7,120 bases of DNA from Candidatus Bathyarchaeota archaeon RBG_13_60_20 (GCA_001775965.1 MEZG01000019.1:1-7120); one strand, 5' to 3'; numbered from the stretch's first letter, positions 1-6,470 are shown. The notes: generated from the sequence alone by a model not told the origin. Numbers and translations: made by a program.

Positions 1-228
1 GGTCATTGCGCCTACTGCAAGACGAGCATCAGGCCGGTGCTTGAGAGCGGCCCCCACAGGAAGACGAAGGCCAGGTTCTGCCCTAATTGCGGGGCACAGA
101 TCTGGACGGTCTGCGCCTGCGGCGCTAATCTCAGGTACGAGGACCGCCAGTGCCCCGTCTGTGGGCGGGCTAACCCGATATTCCTGGGCAACGATCCGGC
201 GTACCTGGCCGACAATGTGGAGGGCTGA
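1..228 (+). CDS. Zinc-ribbon protein, 3' part (5' end outside window)
   Basis: The frame is open from base 1 to a TGA at 226-228, giving 75 visible C-terminal residues; the start lies upstream of the window. Eight cysteines form four pairs at visible residues 3/6 (CAYC), 27/30 (CPNC), 38/40 (CAC) and 51/54 (CPVC), the pattern of two tandem zinc-ribbon/rubredoxin-like knuckles binding two Zn ions. After the last knuckle comes a short tail ending in DNVEG. Such C-terminal double zinc ribbons occur on many archaeal proteins (nucleic-acid-binding factors, membrane-anchored zinc-ribbon proteins), so the fold is well supported but the role is not. An ATG at 37 would give only a 63-residue protein lacking the first knuckle; I take it as internal because the CAYC pair upstream is in frame. 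The gene converges with the pyrophosphatase gene. Confidence 0.75.
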   Translation, partial: GHCAYCKTSIRPVLESGPHRKTKARFCPNCGAQIWTVCACGANLRYEDRQCPVCGRANPIFLGNDPAYLADNVEG

Positions 229-235
229 CCCCCTT

Positions 236-248
236 CCATTTTTTTATT
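236..248 (+). terminator. T-run terminator after the zinc-ribbon gene
   Basis: Seven consecutive T (239-245), followed by ATT, begin 10 nt after the TGA of the zinc-ribbon gene. Archaeal RNA polymerase commonly stops at such T-runs without needing a hairpin, and I see no strong hairpin here. The rest of the 96-bp gap (to 324) between the two convergent genes shows nothing else I can name. Confidence 0.5.
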
Positions 249-324
249 GGCTCATAATGATCCTCAGTCTAATAATATGTGGACTTGCGAACCGCTGAGT
301 TGGCCACAAGCTGGTTGAGGTGGG

Positions 325-852
325 CTACCGGCTCTGCTCGTGTTTAACGTATTCTCCTCGAGCCCAGGTGATTATCCTCTTAGCCTCCTCCACTCCCTCC
401 CACTTCAGGACCTCGGTGACCACGCCCTCAGCCCTCTTGTAGTTGTTGTAGAAGTAGGTCAGCTCGTCGATCATGCTGCGGGGCAGGTCCTCCAGGCCAT
501 TTATATGCTTGTAGAAGGGGTCGGTGGTGCTGACGGCCACCACCTTGTCGTCCTCGTCCTCGCCGTCCATCATCCTGATGTTGGCCACGGGCCTGGCCAC
601 GGTGACGCAGCCTGTGAAGGTGGGCTCGTTTATGAGAAGCACAGCGTCCAGAGGGTCGCCGTCGTCGTCAAGTGTCCGCGGGATGAAGCCGTAGTCGCAG
701 GGGTAGTAGGTGTACAGGACCCTGTTGAGCTTGAACGCGCCTAGCCTGGCATCGTACTCGTACTTGTTGCGGCTGCCCCTGTGTATCTCGGTCACGATGT
801 ATATGGTCTCGGGGGGCTCCGGGCCCGAGTCTAGGTCGCGCCAGTAATTCAT
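325..852 (-). CDS. ppa: Inorganic pyrophosphatase, family I (soluble)
   Basis: This 175-residue cytoplasmic enzyme hydrolyses pyrophosphate to two phosphates with Mg2+, pulling biosynthetic reactions such as nucleic acid synthesis and aminoacylation forward. The length matches the archaeal/bacterial hexameric family I enzymes. The signature DGDPLDA spans residues 64-70, and the three metal-binding Asp are D64, D66 and D69. Other active-site positions known from the E. coli enzyme are present: E22, K30 and E32 (in NKYEYD), R44, Y50/Y54 in the YPCDYGF block, D96, D101 and K103, and Y138-K139. No key residue is missing. The ATG at 850-852 is preceded by GGTGG (857-861, 4 nt away) and a TATA box at 882-890, and the N-terminus aligns with archaeal homologues from memory. 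The stop is TAG. It is divergent from the broken antitoxin gene, so it is probably transcribed alone and constitutively. Confidence 0.97.
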   Translation of the reverse strand: MNYWRDLDSGPEPPETIYIVTEIHRGSRNKYEYDARLGAFKLNRVLYTYYPCDYGFIPRTLDDDGDPLDAVLLINEPTFTGCVTVARPVANIRMMDGEDEDDKVVAVSTTDPFYKHINGLEDLPRSMIDELTYFYNNYKRAEGVVTEVLKWEGVEEAKRIITWARGEYVKHEQSR

Positions 853-881
853 CTTACCACCGGTCTATCAGGTAGGCAACG

Positions 882-890
882 ATATTTATG
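882..890 (-). promoter_or_regulatory. TATA box for the pyrophosphatase gene
   Basis: On the minus strand this reads CATAAATAT, an archaeal TATA box. Its centre is about 34 nt from the ATG at 852, which places transcription start around 858-862 and leaves a leader of roughly 6-10 nt including GGTGG. The preceding minus-strand bases TTAAACCC could hold the BRE. The assignment is from motif and spacing only. Confidence 0.55.
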
Positions 891-921
891 GGTTTAACCA
901 CCACAAACTCGGAGTTGGCTA

Positions 922-943
922 CAATTTATCTCCAGGATAATTG
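922..943. repeat. Imperfect palindrome in the ppa-antitoxin intergenic region
   Basis: CAATTTATC (922-930) faces GATAATTG (936-943), a near inverted repeat with one unpaired T in the left arm and a 5-nt centre. It lies 28 bp upstream of the antitoxin TATA box. Autoregulating RHH antitoxins bind palindromes near their promoters, but usually over or beside the TATA box, so function here is only a possibility. AT-rich intergenic DNA gives such repeats by chance. Confidence 0.2.
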
Positions 944-970
944 CGGTCGCATCTCATCCGCGAGTCATTA

Positions 971-978
971 GAATATAC
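971..978 (+). promoter_or_regulatory. TATA-like box for the antitoxin gene
   Basis: GAATATAC is centred about 24 nt before the ATG at 998. That spacing predicts transcription starting at or within a few bases of the ATG, a leaderless mRNA. There is no Shine-Dalgarno motif before 998, which agrees. This supports 998 rather than the in-frame upstream ATG at 941 as the original start. Confidence 0.45.
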
Positions 979-997
979 AGACGTGTATTATTTCACT

Positions 998-1214
998 ATG
1001 GGTCACAAGACGTTGACGGTCTCCAAGGAGGCGTACGAGGCCCTAGCCCATGAAGAAGGAGCGCGAGTCCTTCACCGAGGCGATCCTGAGGCTAACGGAG
1101 AAGAAGGAGAGGGGAACCCTCCTGGACTATGTGCGCTCGCTGGAGCCCGACGAGGAGTTCGCCGAGGAGCTTGAGAGGGTCGTTATAACTCCCCGTAGGG
1201 CTCCACGTTTCTGA
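998..1214 (+). pseudogene. CopG/VapB-family antitoxin, frameshifted, no partner toxin
   Basis: Two frames together make one small ribbon-helix-helix antitoxin of the archaeal CopG/VapB type (PF02697/COG1753 style). The first frame, from ATG 998, encodes MGHKTLTVSKEAYEALA, the N-terminal beta strand and first helix. The second, from about 1050 to TGA 1212-1214, encodes MKKERESFTEAILRL and then a charged tail rich in E, D and R, ending TPRRAPRF. Removing one C from the CCC at 1047-1049 fuses them into about 71 residues, the usual family length, giving ALAMKKERESFTEAILRL, close to the family pattern. Left in the first frame, translation runs to 1174 through a Gly/Arg-rich sequence unlike any antitoxin. 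No PIN-domain (VapC) toxin gene follows; hypC on the other strand overlaps the last 32 bp. It is either a decayed orphan antitoxin or an artefact of a one-base sequencing error; a 54-residue product from ATG 1050 alone would lack the DNA-binding strand. Confidence 0.75.
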
Positions 1215-1425
1215 GGACCTCCCTCCACAGCTCAAGGGTCTCCTCGGCCTCGCGCCTGTCCAGTATCTGGATGACGAACCCAGTGTGGACAAGGACATAG
1301 ACGCCCGGCTTGACTGCCCCCGGCTCCATCAGGTCCACCACGGCCTCGCGCTTGACGCCGCCAAAGTCCACGACCGCGGTGCGGCCAGCCACGCTCTCGA
1401 CGAGCCCCGGGACAGCCAGACACAT
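1183..1425 (-). CDS. hypC: [NiFe] hydrogenase maturation chaperone HypC/HybG
   Basis: This 80-residue protein is a full-length HypC/HupF-family chaperone. In the known pathway HypC forms a complex with HypD, carries the Fe(CN)2CO unit and passes it to the large-subunit precursor of [NiFe] hydrogenase. The diagnostic N-terminus MCLAVPG is present, with the essential Cys2 exposed after removal of Met1. The core DFGGVKREA (20-28) and GVYVLVHTGFVI (41-52) are canonical, with His47 matching the second conserved residue of the family. The C-terminal helix LDRREAEETLELW is also typical. The ATG at 1423-1425 is fixed by the family N-terminus. No hypD, hypE or hydrogenase gene lies nearby, so the partners must be encoded elsewhere. 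The gene is divergent from the MFS gene, and its 3' end overlaps the antitoxin remnant by 32 bp. Confidence 0.95.
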   Translation of the reverse strand: MCLAVPGLVESVAGRTAVVDFGGVKREAVVDLMEPGAVKPGVYVLVHTGFVIQILDRREAEETLELWREVLRNVEPYGEL

Positions 1426-1448
1426 TTCAATGAATCCAGTGCCGCGCC

Positions 1449-1457
1449 ATTTATATG
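1449..1457 (-). promoter_or_regulatory. TATA box for hypC
   Basis: The minus strand reads CATATAAAT about 27 nt before the hypC ATG (1425). This predicts transcription beginning at about 1426, a leaderless mRNA. No Shine-Dalgarno sequence precedes the ATG, as expected for that mode. Confidence 0.6.
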
Positions 1458-1463
1458 AGTTGG

Positions 1464-1470
1464 GTTTAAA
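1464..1470 (+). promoter_or_regulatory. TATA-like box for the MFS transporter gene
   Basis: GTTTAAA (followed by T at 1471) is the only good TATA-like motif upstream of the transporter on the plus strand. It predicts transcription from roughly 1488-1496, leaving a leader of about 17-25 nt that contains the GGTGA at 1501-1505. It lies only 6 bp from the hypC TATA box on the opposite strand. Confidence 0.4.
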
Positions 1471-1500
1471 TCGGGGGTCCCGCTCTCATGCAGCGTATCC

Positions 1501-1505
1501 GGTGA
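1501..1505 (+). promoter_or_regulatory. Ribosome binding site deciding the TTG start of the MFS gene
   Basis: GGTGA ends 7 nt before the TTG at 1513, the same spacing as the GAGGTGA site of the Lrp gene in this window. An ATG at 1509 is only 3 nt away, is in another frame and meets TAA after four codons, so it cannot start the transporter as the sequence stands. Confidence 0.5.
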
Positions 1506-1512
1506 ACCATGC

Positions 1513-2703
1513 TTGGAGCGTAAGAACGTCAGGATCTTCTGGGGCATCTTCCTGGCCACCTTCTTCGCCATGTTCGGGGACACCATCCCTCAGAGCTTCC
1601 AGCCCCTGTTCATCGCCGGCCTAGGCGTCTCGCCTGCCGTCATCGCCCTCATATACAACATCAGGAACGTCATCCAGACCTTTCTCAGGCTCGTCGCGGG
1701 CACCCTCAGCGACACCCTAGGCCACAGGAGGCTGATGCTCGTCGGGCTAGCCCTCTTCGCGGTGGTCCCGTTCCTCTACAGCGTGGCCGCGAACCCGTGG
1801 GTGCCCGTGGTGGCCATGATGGCCAGCGGCATCGCCCTGAGCATCTACTTCCCGCCCAGCGAGGCGTACGCTTCCAGCCTGTTCCCGCCCGAGAAGGCGG
1901 GGGAGGCCATGGGCAGGTACCACATGAGCTGGGCGGTGAGCAGCGTCATCGGCCCCAGCGTGGGCGGGTTCCTGGTCAGCCTCGTACCCGGCTACAGGAC
2001 CTTGTTCGTGTTCGCGGGGGTCGTCACCTCCATCGGGCTCCTCATAGCCTGGCGGTTCACTAAGGACGACAGCCACAACTCCAGCTCCCTGACCCCGGCC
2101 GAGCAACTGAGGCAGCTGGTCAAGAGCTTCCCCTCGACGATGAAGAAAATGATGTCCAACAGGAGGATACTGGTGGCCTCGGTCTCCGTCTTCGCCCACG
2201 CCTTCTGCCACTGGGGCCTCATCACGTTCATACCCATGCTGGGCGCCAGAATGGGCATGAGCGAGCTCCTCATTGGCTTGACGCTGACTGCGAACGCCCT
2301 GATGATCGCCGTCAGCCTCCCCATAGTCGGGCGCCTCTCGGACAGGGTGGGCAGGTTCACGCCCATAGCCACGGGGCTGCTGGTGAGCGTCGCGGTCTTC
2401 GCCCTCATGCCCCTGGCCCCCTACCACTGGATGATGCCCATACTAAACGCTGTCCTCGGCCTCTGCGCGGTCATGGTGTTCCCCGTGAGCCAGGCGGCCA
2501 CCATGGAGGCGATGCCCCCCAGGGACAGGGGCACGGCCACGGGCGTCTGGGGCATGATCATGAGCCTCGGCGGCACCCTGGGCATGTTCACCATGAGCGG
2601 CGTCCTCGCCTTCTATACCATCGAGACAGTGTTCTACGCCAGCGCAGCGTTCACCTTGGCGGCCGCCCTCGTGGTGGTGGCCATGAGGGGCTACTTCAGC
2701 TGA
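1513..2703 (+). CDS. Major facilitator superfamily (MFS) transporter
   Basis: This 396-residue integral membrane protein of about 12 predicted helices is a typical MFS secondary carrier (uniporter or proton-coupled). The first cytoplasmic loop carries motif A, G63-T-L-S-D67-T-L-G-H-R-R73. The second half repeats it as GRLSDRVGR (273-281). TM5 has a motif C-like GPSVGGF (147-153), often associated with proton-linked export. A charged central loop (about 181-218, with KDD, KK and NRR) separates the two six-helix halves. The start is TTG at 1513 with GGTGA upstream; no other in-frame start precedes it. Changing ATGCTTGGAG to ATGCTGGAG (one T fewer) would instead give an ATG start at 1509, so a sequencing error at the start is possible. 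The substrate cannot be read from sequence. Its 3' end overlaps convergent hyuB by 13 bp, which suggests, without proving, a link to hydantoinase substrates. Confidence 0.9.
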   Translation: MERKNVRIFWGIFLATFFAMFGDTIPQSFQPLFIAGLGVSPAVIALIYNIRNVIQTFLRLVAGTLSDTLGHRRLMLVGLALFAVVPFLYSVAANPWVPVVAMMASGIALSIYFPPSEAYASSLFPPEKAGEAMGRYHMSWAVSSVIGPSVGGFLVSLVPGYRTLFVFAGVVTSIGLLIAWRFTKDDSHNSSSLTPAEQLRQLVKSFPSTMKKMMSNRRILVASVSVFAHAFCHWGLITFIPMLGARMGMSELLIGLTLTANALMIAVSLPIVGRLSDRVGRFTPIATGLLVSVAVFALMPLAPYHWMMPILNAVLGLCAVMVFPVSQAATMEAMPPRDRGTATGVWGMIMSLGGTLGMFTMSGVLAFYTIETVFYASAAFTLAAALVVVAMRGYFS

Positions 2704-4397
2704 GCAGGGTTCCTCACGGCTGCGCCTGTGTGAGGATCCACGACGACCCCGTAGCTTCTCTCAGCCTCCTCGGGCGAAACCAGGCCGTTGACAACGTCCC
2801 TGTGCACGAGCTCAGGCGCCCTCTCCATGGGGTCGCCATATCCTCCTCCACCCGGGGTCAGGATCATCAGTGTGTCGCCCCTGTGTATCTCAATGGTGCA
2901 CTTGGAGGGCAGCCTCGCCGCCTCACCGTCAGCCCTGATGAGGGTGTAGACGCCGACCGCTCCCGGCTGGCCGCCCATCAGCCCCCAGGGCCTGATCTTG
3001 TGGCGCTCAGCCATCACGCTCAGGGTGGCCTTCCTGCTGGTCAGGGTCCATGTACGCTCGATGCCGCAGCCGCCTCGATGCTTCCCGGCTCCGCCGCTGT
3101 CCGGCCTCAGCCTATACGCCTTGAAGAAGAGGGGCAGGTAGCTCTCCAGGGCCTCAATAGGCGTGTTCATGGTGTTGGTCATGTTGATGTGGACGCCGTC
3201 CACGCCGTCTCCGATGGGCCTTGCGCCGCTGCCGCCCCCGATGGTCTCGTAGAAGGTCCACGGCGACCCGTCATCAAGGAGGCCACCGATGGTTATGTTG
3301 TTCATGGTGCCCTGGCTCGCGGCGGGCACCCTCCCCGGCACTATCTGGCTGAACGCCTTCATGAGGGCGTCCACGTTCCTCTGGCTGGTCTCCACGTTGC
3401 CACCCGCCACGGGTGCGGGCCTCCTGGGGTTCATAATGCTGCCCTCCGGGACCCTGAGCGTTACGGGCCTGAAGCAGCCGTCGTTCACCGGTATGGTGGG
3501 GTCCGTGACGCTGATGAGCGTGTAGTAGATGCCCGCCACGGTGACGCCCAGGGGCGCGTTCACCGGCCTCTCCACCTGGGGGCTGGTGCCCGCGTAGTTG
3601 AAGGCCACGGAGTCGCCCCGCTTGGTCACGGCGACGGCTATCTGGACGTCTCCGCCACCGGGCAGTATGTCCTCCAGATAGTCCACGGCCGAGTATATAC
3701 CGTCCGGCATAGCTGCCAGCTCGGCCCGCATCCTGCGCTCGCTCTGGTCCATGACGCTGTCCATGGAAGCGTGCAGGGTCTCTACCCCGTATTGCCCCAC
3801 CAGCTCGCTGACCCGCTTGGCGCCCGTGTTGTTGGCGGCCACCTGGGCTCTTATGTCGCCCATCTGGACGTCAGGGGTCCGTACGTTGCTCCTGATGAGG
3901 TTGGCCAAGTCCTGGTTCATGCGGCCCCCCTCGATGAGCTTCACCGGAGGAATAATCAGTCCCTCCTGGTACAGCTCCGAGGCGTCCGCGGCCAGGCTCC
4001 CAGGTGTCTTGCCTCCGACGTCTGTGTGGTGGGCCTTGTTGGCCGCGTACCCGATAATGGCGTCGCCATGGAAGATGGGGGCTATGAGGGTCAGGTCGGG
4101 GAGATGGGTTCCGCTGATGTAGGGGTCGTTGAGCAGCAGCATGTCCCCCTGGCCTAGCCCGCCCCTGTAGGTCTCCAGGCCAACCCTGACGGCCAGGGCC
4201 ATGCTCCCGAGGTGCACAGGGATGTGCTCGGCCTGGGCTACCAGCTCCCGGCGGTGGTTGAAGAGCGCGCAGCTGTGGTCCATCCGCTCCTTGATGTTGG
4301 GGCTGTAAGCCGACTTCTTGAGGGCTATGCCCATCTCCTCGGCCGCGTAGATGAGGGCCCCCTTGACGACCTCCACCGTGGTGAAGTCCGGCTTCAC
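2691..4397 (-). CDS. hyuB: Hydantoinase B / 5-oxoprolinase-type subunit (HyuB)
   Basis: This is the second subunit of an ATP-dependent hydantoinase/oxoprolinase, the Hydantoinase_B family (PF02538), 568 residues, full length. In characterised relatives (5-oxoprolinase, N-methylhydantoinase, caprolactamase) it holds the metal site that hydrolyses the substrate phosphorylated by HyuA. Family blocks are visible: SPNIKERMDHSCALF (32-46), NDPYISGTHLPDL (90-102), KAHHTDVGG (121-129), a central GGNVETSQRNVDA and the C-terminal TPGGGGYGDP (514-523). D40, H98, D101 and H123/H124 are candidate metal ligands by analogy with caprolactamase, from memory. I choose GTG 4397-4395 as start. It overlaps the hyuA stop as GTGA, has GGAGG (4406-4410) 8 nt upstream, and leaves VKPDFTTVEVVKGAL as the N-terminus. 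The in-frame ATG at 4451 would add 18 residues reading through hyuA and has no such support. The exact substrate is undetermined. Confidence 0.93.
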   Translation of the reverse strand: MKPDFTTVEVVKGALIYAAEEMGIALKKSAYSPNIKERMDHSCALFNHRRELVAQAEHIPVHLGSMALAVRVGLETYRGGLGQGDMLLLNDPYISGTHLPDLTLIAPIFHGDAIIGYAANKAHHTDVGGKTPGSLAADASELYQEGLIIPPVKLIEGGRMNQDLANLIRSNVRTPDVQMGDIRAQVAANNTGAKRVSELVGQYGVETLHASMDSVMDQSERRMRAELAAMPDGIYSAVDYLEDILPGGGDVQIAVAVTKRGDSVAFNYAGTSPQVERPVNAPLGVTVAGIYYTLISVTDPTIPVNDGCFRPVTLRVPEGSIMNPRRPAPVAGGNVETSQRNVDALMKAFSQIVPGRVPAASQGTMNNITIGGLLDDGSPWTFYETIGGGSGARPIGDGVDGVHINMTNTMNTPIEALESYLPLFFKAYRLRPDSGGAGKHRGGCGIERTWTLTSRKATLSVMAERHKIRPWGLMGGQPGAVGVYTLIRADGEAARLPSKCTIEIHRGDTLMILTPGGGGYGDPMERAPELVHRDVVNGLVSPEEAERSYGVVVDPHTGAAVRNPAQLK

Positions 4398-6466
4398 CGC
4401 GTCAGCCTCCGTAGCACCAGGTTGCCGAGCCTGTCCGGCTCGTAGCTCCACCCCGGGTAAACCACCGTCGTGGAGTCGTACTGCTCTATGATCGCCGGGC
4501 CCTCCGCCTTCCCCGTGAGGGCGCCGCGCTGGATCACGCTGGCGTCCACCCAGCCGCCCACGGTCTCGTAGTAGACCCGCCTCGTGGAAGCCTCGCGCTC
4601 TTCAGCGGCCACGGCCTCGGTTAGCTGGGGCTTGTCCAGTCGCCCAACGACCCTGAGCTTGGCGTTCACCATCTCCACGGGTTCGTCCTCGGCCGCGTAC
4701 CCGTACACCTCTCTGTGCTTCACGTGGAACGCCTTCACGCTTCCCCGTATCGAATTGCCCGTGACCGGGGAGCCTGTCCCAACGTTCAGCTCGAAGCCTT
4801 GGCCCCTGTACCTTATGTCCAAGCTCCTCGTGAAGCTGCGGCGCTCTGCCGATACGCTTTCCTCGGACAGCGTCGCGTCTCCACGCCTTTCCAGTATCCT
4901 GAAGCTCGACTCTAGGTCATCCGGGTTCACGTCCTCGACAGGTGTGAGCATGGGGTACGAGTAGTCGTGAAAGAGGTCGGCTGTGAGCAGCCCCAGGGCG
5001 CTGAACATGCCCGGGTTGGGCGGTACCAGCACGAGCCCGATCTCCAGCTCATCGGCCAGGGCGCAGACGTGCATAGGGCCGGCGCCGCCGAAGGCCACCA
5101 TGCTGAAGGCCCGAGGATCATAGCCACGCTCCACGGAGACGATCCGTAGAATCTTCCCCATCATGCTGTTGGCGATGCGCACGACGCTTACGGCGGCCTC
5201 GTGGGCCGAGACCCCCAGGGCCCCTCCAAGCTCCTTGAACGCCTTCTCAGCAGCCTCAGGGTGGATGCCCATGTCGCCGCCCAGAAGCTCGGACGGGTTC
5301 AGCCTGCCCAGCAGTAGATTGGCGTCCGTTATGGTAGCCTCAGCGCCTCCGCGGCCGTAGCAGGCCGGCCCAGGGACGGCGCCCGCGCTTATGGGCCCCA
5401 CCTGGAGGCCGCCGTTCACAGTGCGTGCGATGGTACCCCCACCTGCGCTGCACTCAGCAAGGTCGATGAACGGGAACCTTACAGGATACCCGCTTCCCTT
5501 CACAAGCCGCCCCATGTGGATGTGGCCTGCGACCTCGTACTCAGGCACCACCTCAGGGACCCTGCCCCGAACCGTTCCCGCCTTAGCCGTGGTCCCGCCC
5601 ATGTCGAAGCTGATGATGTCACCGGCGCCGGTTTGCTCCCCCAGCCAGGCGGCCGCGATGACCCCGGCGGCGGGGCCCGACTCCACCATGGTGGCCGGCT
5701 GGCCGCTGATGACGTTGCTCTTAGCCATTCCACCGTTGCTTTGCATCATGTAGAGGGGTGCGTCAACCCCCAGCTTTTTCAGGTCGTCTTCCAGGCGGGT
5801 GATGTACGTGTGTATTACGGGCATGAGGGCAGCGTTCACCACGGCTGTACTCAGCCTCTCGTACTCCCTGTACTCGTTGCTTATCACGTGGGAGGCCGTG
5901 AACAATACGCCGGGGCACGAATCCCTGAGAATCTCCAGGGCTCTGTCCTCGTGGCGTGGGTTGGCATAGCTGTTGATGAGCCCCACGGCCACCGACTTTA
6001 TTTTGGACGCGTCAAGCTCATGGGCCACCCTCTTCACCCCCTCCTCGTCTAGCTGTTGAACTATCTCCCCCCTGGGGCCCACGCGTTCACGGACCTCGTA
6101 CCTGTGTCTACGCTCTACGAGCATGGGCGGCCTCGTGAAGAACAGGTTGTACACCTCGGCCCGCCTCTGCCTCCCGATCTCGATGACGTCTCTGAAGCCC
6201 TCAGTTGTGACCAGGGCCGTGCGCGGTACGTCTAGGTCTATCTGTCCTAGGAGCGTGTTGGTAGCTATCGTGGTGGCGTGGCCCACCATGCTTATCTCCC
6301 CCGGCTTTTCCTGCCCCAGGAACTGATTGAAGGCGTTGACGACGCCCTGCTCCGGGTTCCTGGGCACGGTCGGCACCTTCACGTTCCTTATGCTGCCGCT
6401 GTCCTCGTGGAACGCTACGAGGTCGGTGAAGGTCCCTCCCACGTCAACGCTGACCCTGATCACCAT
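4394..6466 (-). CDS. hyuA: Hydantoinase A / 5-oxoprolinase-type ATP-binding subunit (HyuA)
   Basis: This 690-residue subunit phosphorylates the lactam or ureide substrate at ATP expense before hydrolysis in HyuB. Domains in order: Hydant_A_N with the actin/HSP70-like phosphate loop VDVGGTFTD (7-15) and GHATTIATN (62-70); the Hydantoinase_A core (PF01968) with QSNGG (242-246), ESGPAAG (262-268) and the second phosphate motif FDMGGTTAK (287-295); then a beta-rich C-terminal domain from about residue 500. Length matches the split two-gene enzymes, not the fused roughly 1,280-residue eukaryotic/bacterial 5-oxoprolinase. I set the start at ATG 6466, giving MVIRVSVDVGG; GTG 6463 immediately after it is 7 nt from GGAGG (6471-6475) and equally possible. 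ATG 6481 (MYGGSMV) would place that GGAGG inside the gene, but it lies where transcription may begin and could act as a leaderless start. An acetone-carboxylase role is less likely because no third (gamma) subunit gene is seen. Confidence 0.93.
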   Translation of the reverse strand: MVIRVSVDVGGTFTDLVAFHEDSGSIRNVKVPTVPRNPEQGVVNAFNQFLGQEKPGEISMVGHATTIATNTLLGQIDLDVPRTALVTTEGFRDVIEIGRQRRAEVYNLFFTRPPMLVERRHRYEVRERVGPRGEIVQQLDEEGVKRVAHELDASKIKSVAVGLINSYANPRHEDRALEILRDSCPGVLFTASHVISNEYREYERLSTAVVNAALMPVIHTYITRLEDDLKKLGVDAPLYMMQSNGGMAKSNVISGQPATMVESGPAAGVIAAAWLGEQTGAGDIISFDMGGTTAKAGTVRGRVPEVVPEYEVAGHIHMGRLVKGSGYPVRFPFIDLAECSAGGGTIARTVNGGLQVGPISAGAVPGPACYGRGGAEATITDANLLLGRLNPSELLGGDMGIHPEAAEKAFKELGGALGVSAHEAAVSVVRIANSMMGKILRIVSVERGYDPRAFSMVAFGGAGPMHVCALADELEIGLVLVPPNPGMFSALGLLTADLFHDYSYPMLTPVEDVNPDDLESSFRILERRGDATLSEESVSAERRSFTRSLDIRYRGQGFELNVGTGSPVTGNSIRGSVKAFHVKHREVYGYAAEDEPVEMVNAKLRVVGRLDKPQLTEAVAAEEREASTRRVYYETVGGWVDASVIQRGALTGKAEGPAIIEQYDSTTVVYPGWSYEPDRLGNLVLRRLTR
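4406..4410 (-). promoter_or_regulatory. Ribosome binding site of hyuB
   Basis: The minus strand reads GGAGG, 8 nt before GTG 4397, inside the end of hyuA. It decides the hyuB start and, with the 4-nt GTGA overlap, indicates translational coupling of the two subunits, expected for a fixed-stoichiometry complex. Confidence 0.75.
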
Positions 6467-6470
6467 CGAT

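Noticed and set aside
941..997. Upstream extension of the antitoxin frame from ATG 941
   Set aside because: The extra 19 residues include the promoter TATA box at 971-978 and do not fit the family N-terminus, which begins at ATG 998.
1047..1052. Programmed ribosomal frameshift in the antitoxin gene
   Set aside because: GCCCATG is not a recognised slippery heptamer, no stimulatory stop or pseudoknot is evident, and a one-base insertion or sequencing error explains it more simply.
1747..2427. 226-codon open frame on the minus strand
   Set aside because: It is antisense to the MFS gene; its translation is dominated by G, E, H and R and lacks any motif.
2730..4157. 475-codon open frame on the plus strand
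   Set aside because: It is antisense to hyuB, whose product matches a known family over its whole length. The plus-strand translation is His/Gly/Val-rich with no recognisable domain, a typical GC-rich shadow frame.
4398..4451. hyuB start at ATG 4451
   Set aside because: It would lengthen the overlap with hyuA to 58 bp and has weaker support than GTG 4397 with its GGAGG.
5516..6052. 178-codon open frame on the plus strand
   Set aside because: It is antisense to conserved hyuA motifs and has no ribosome site or family resemblance.
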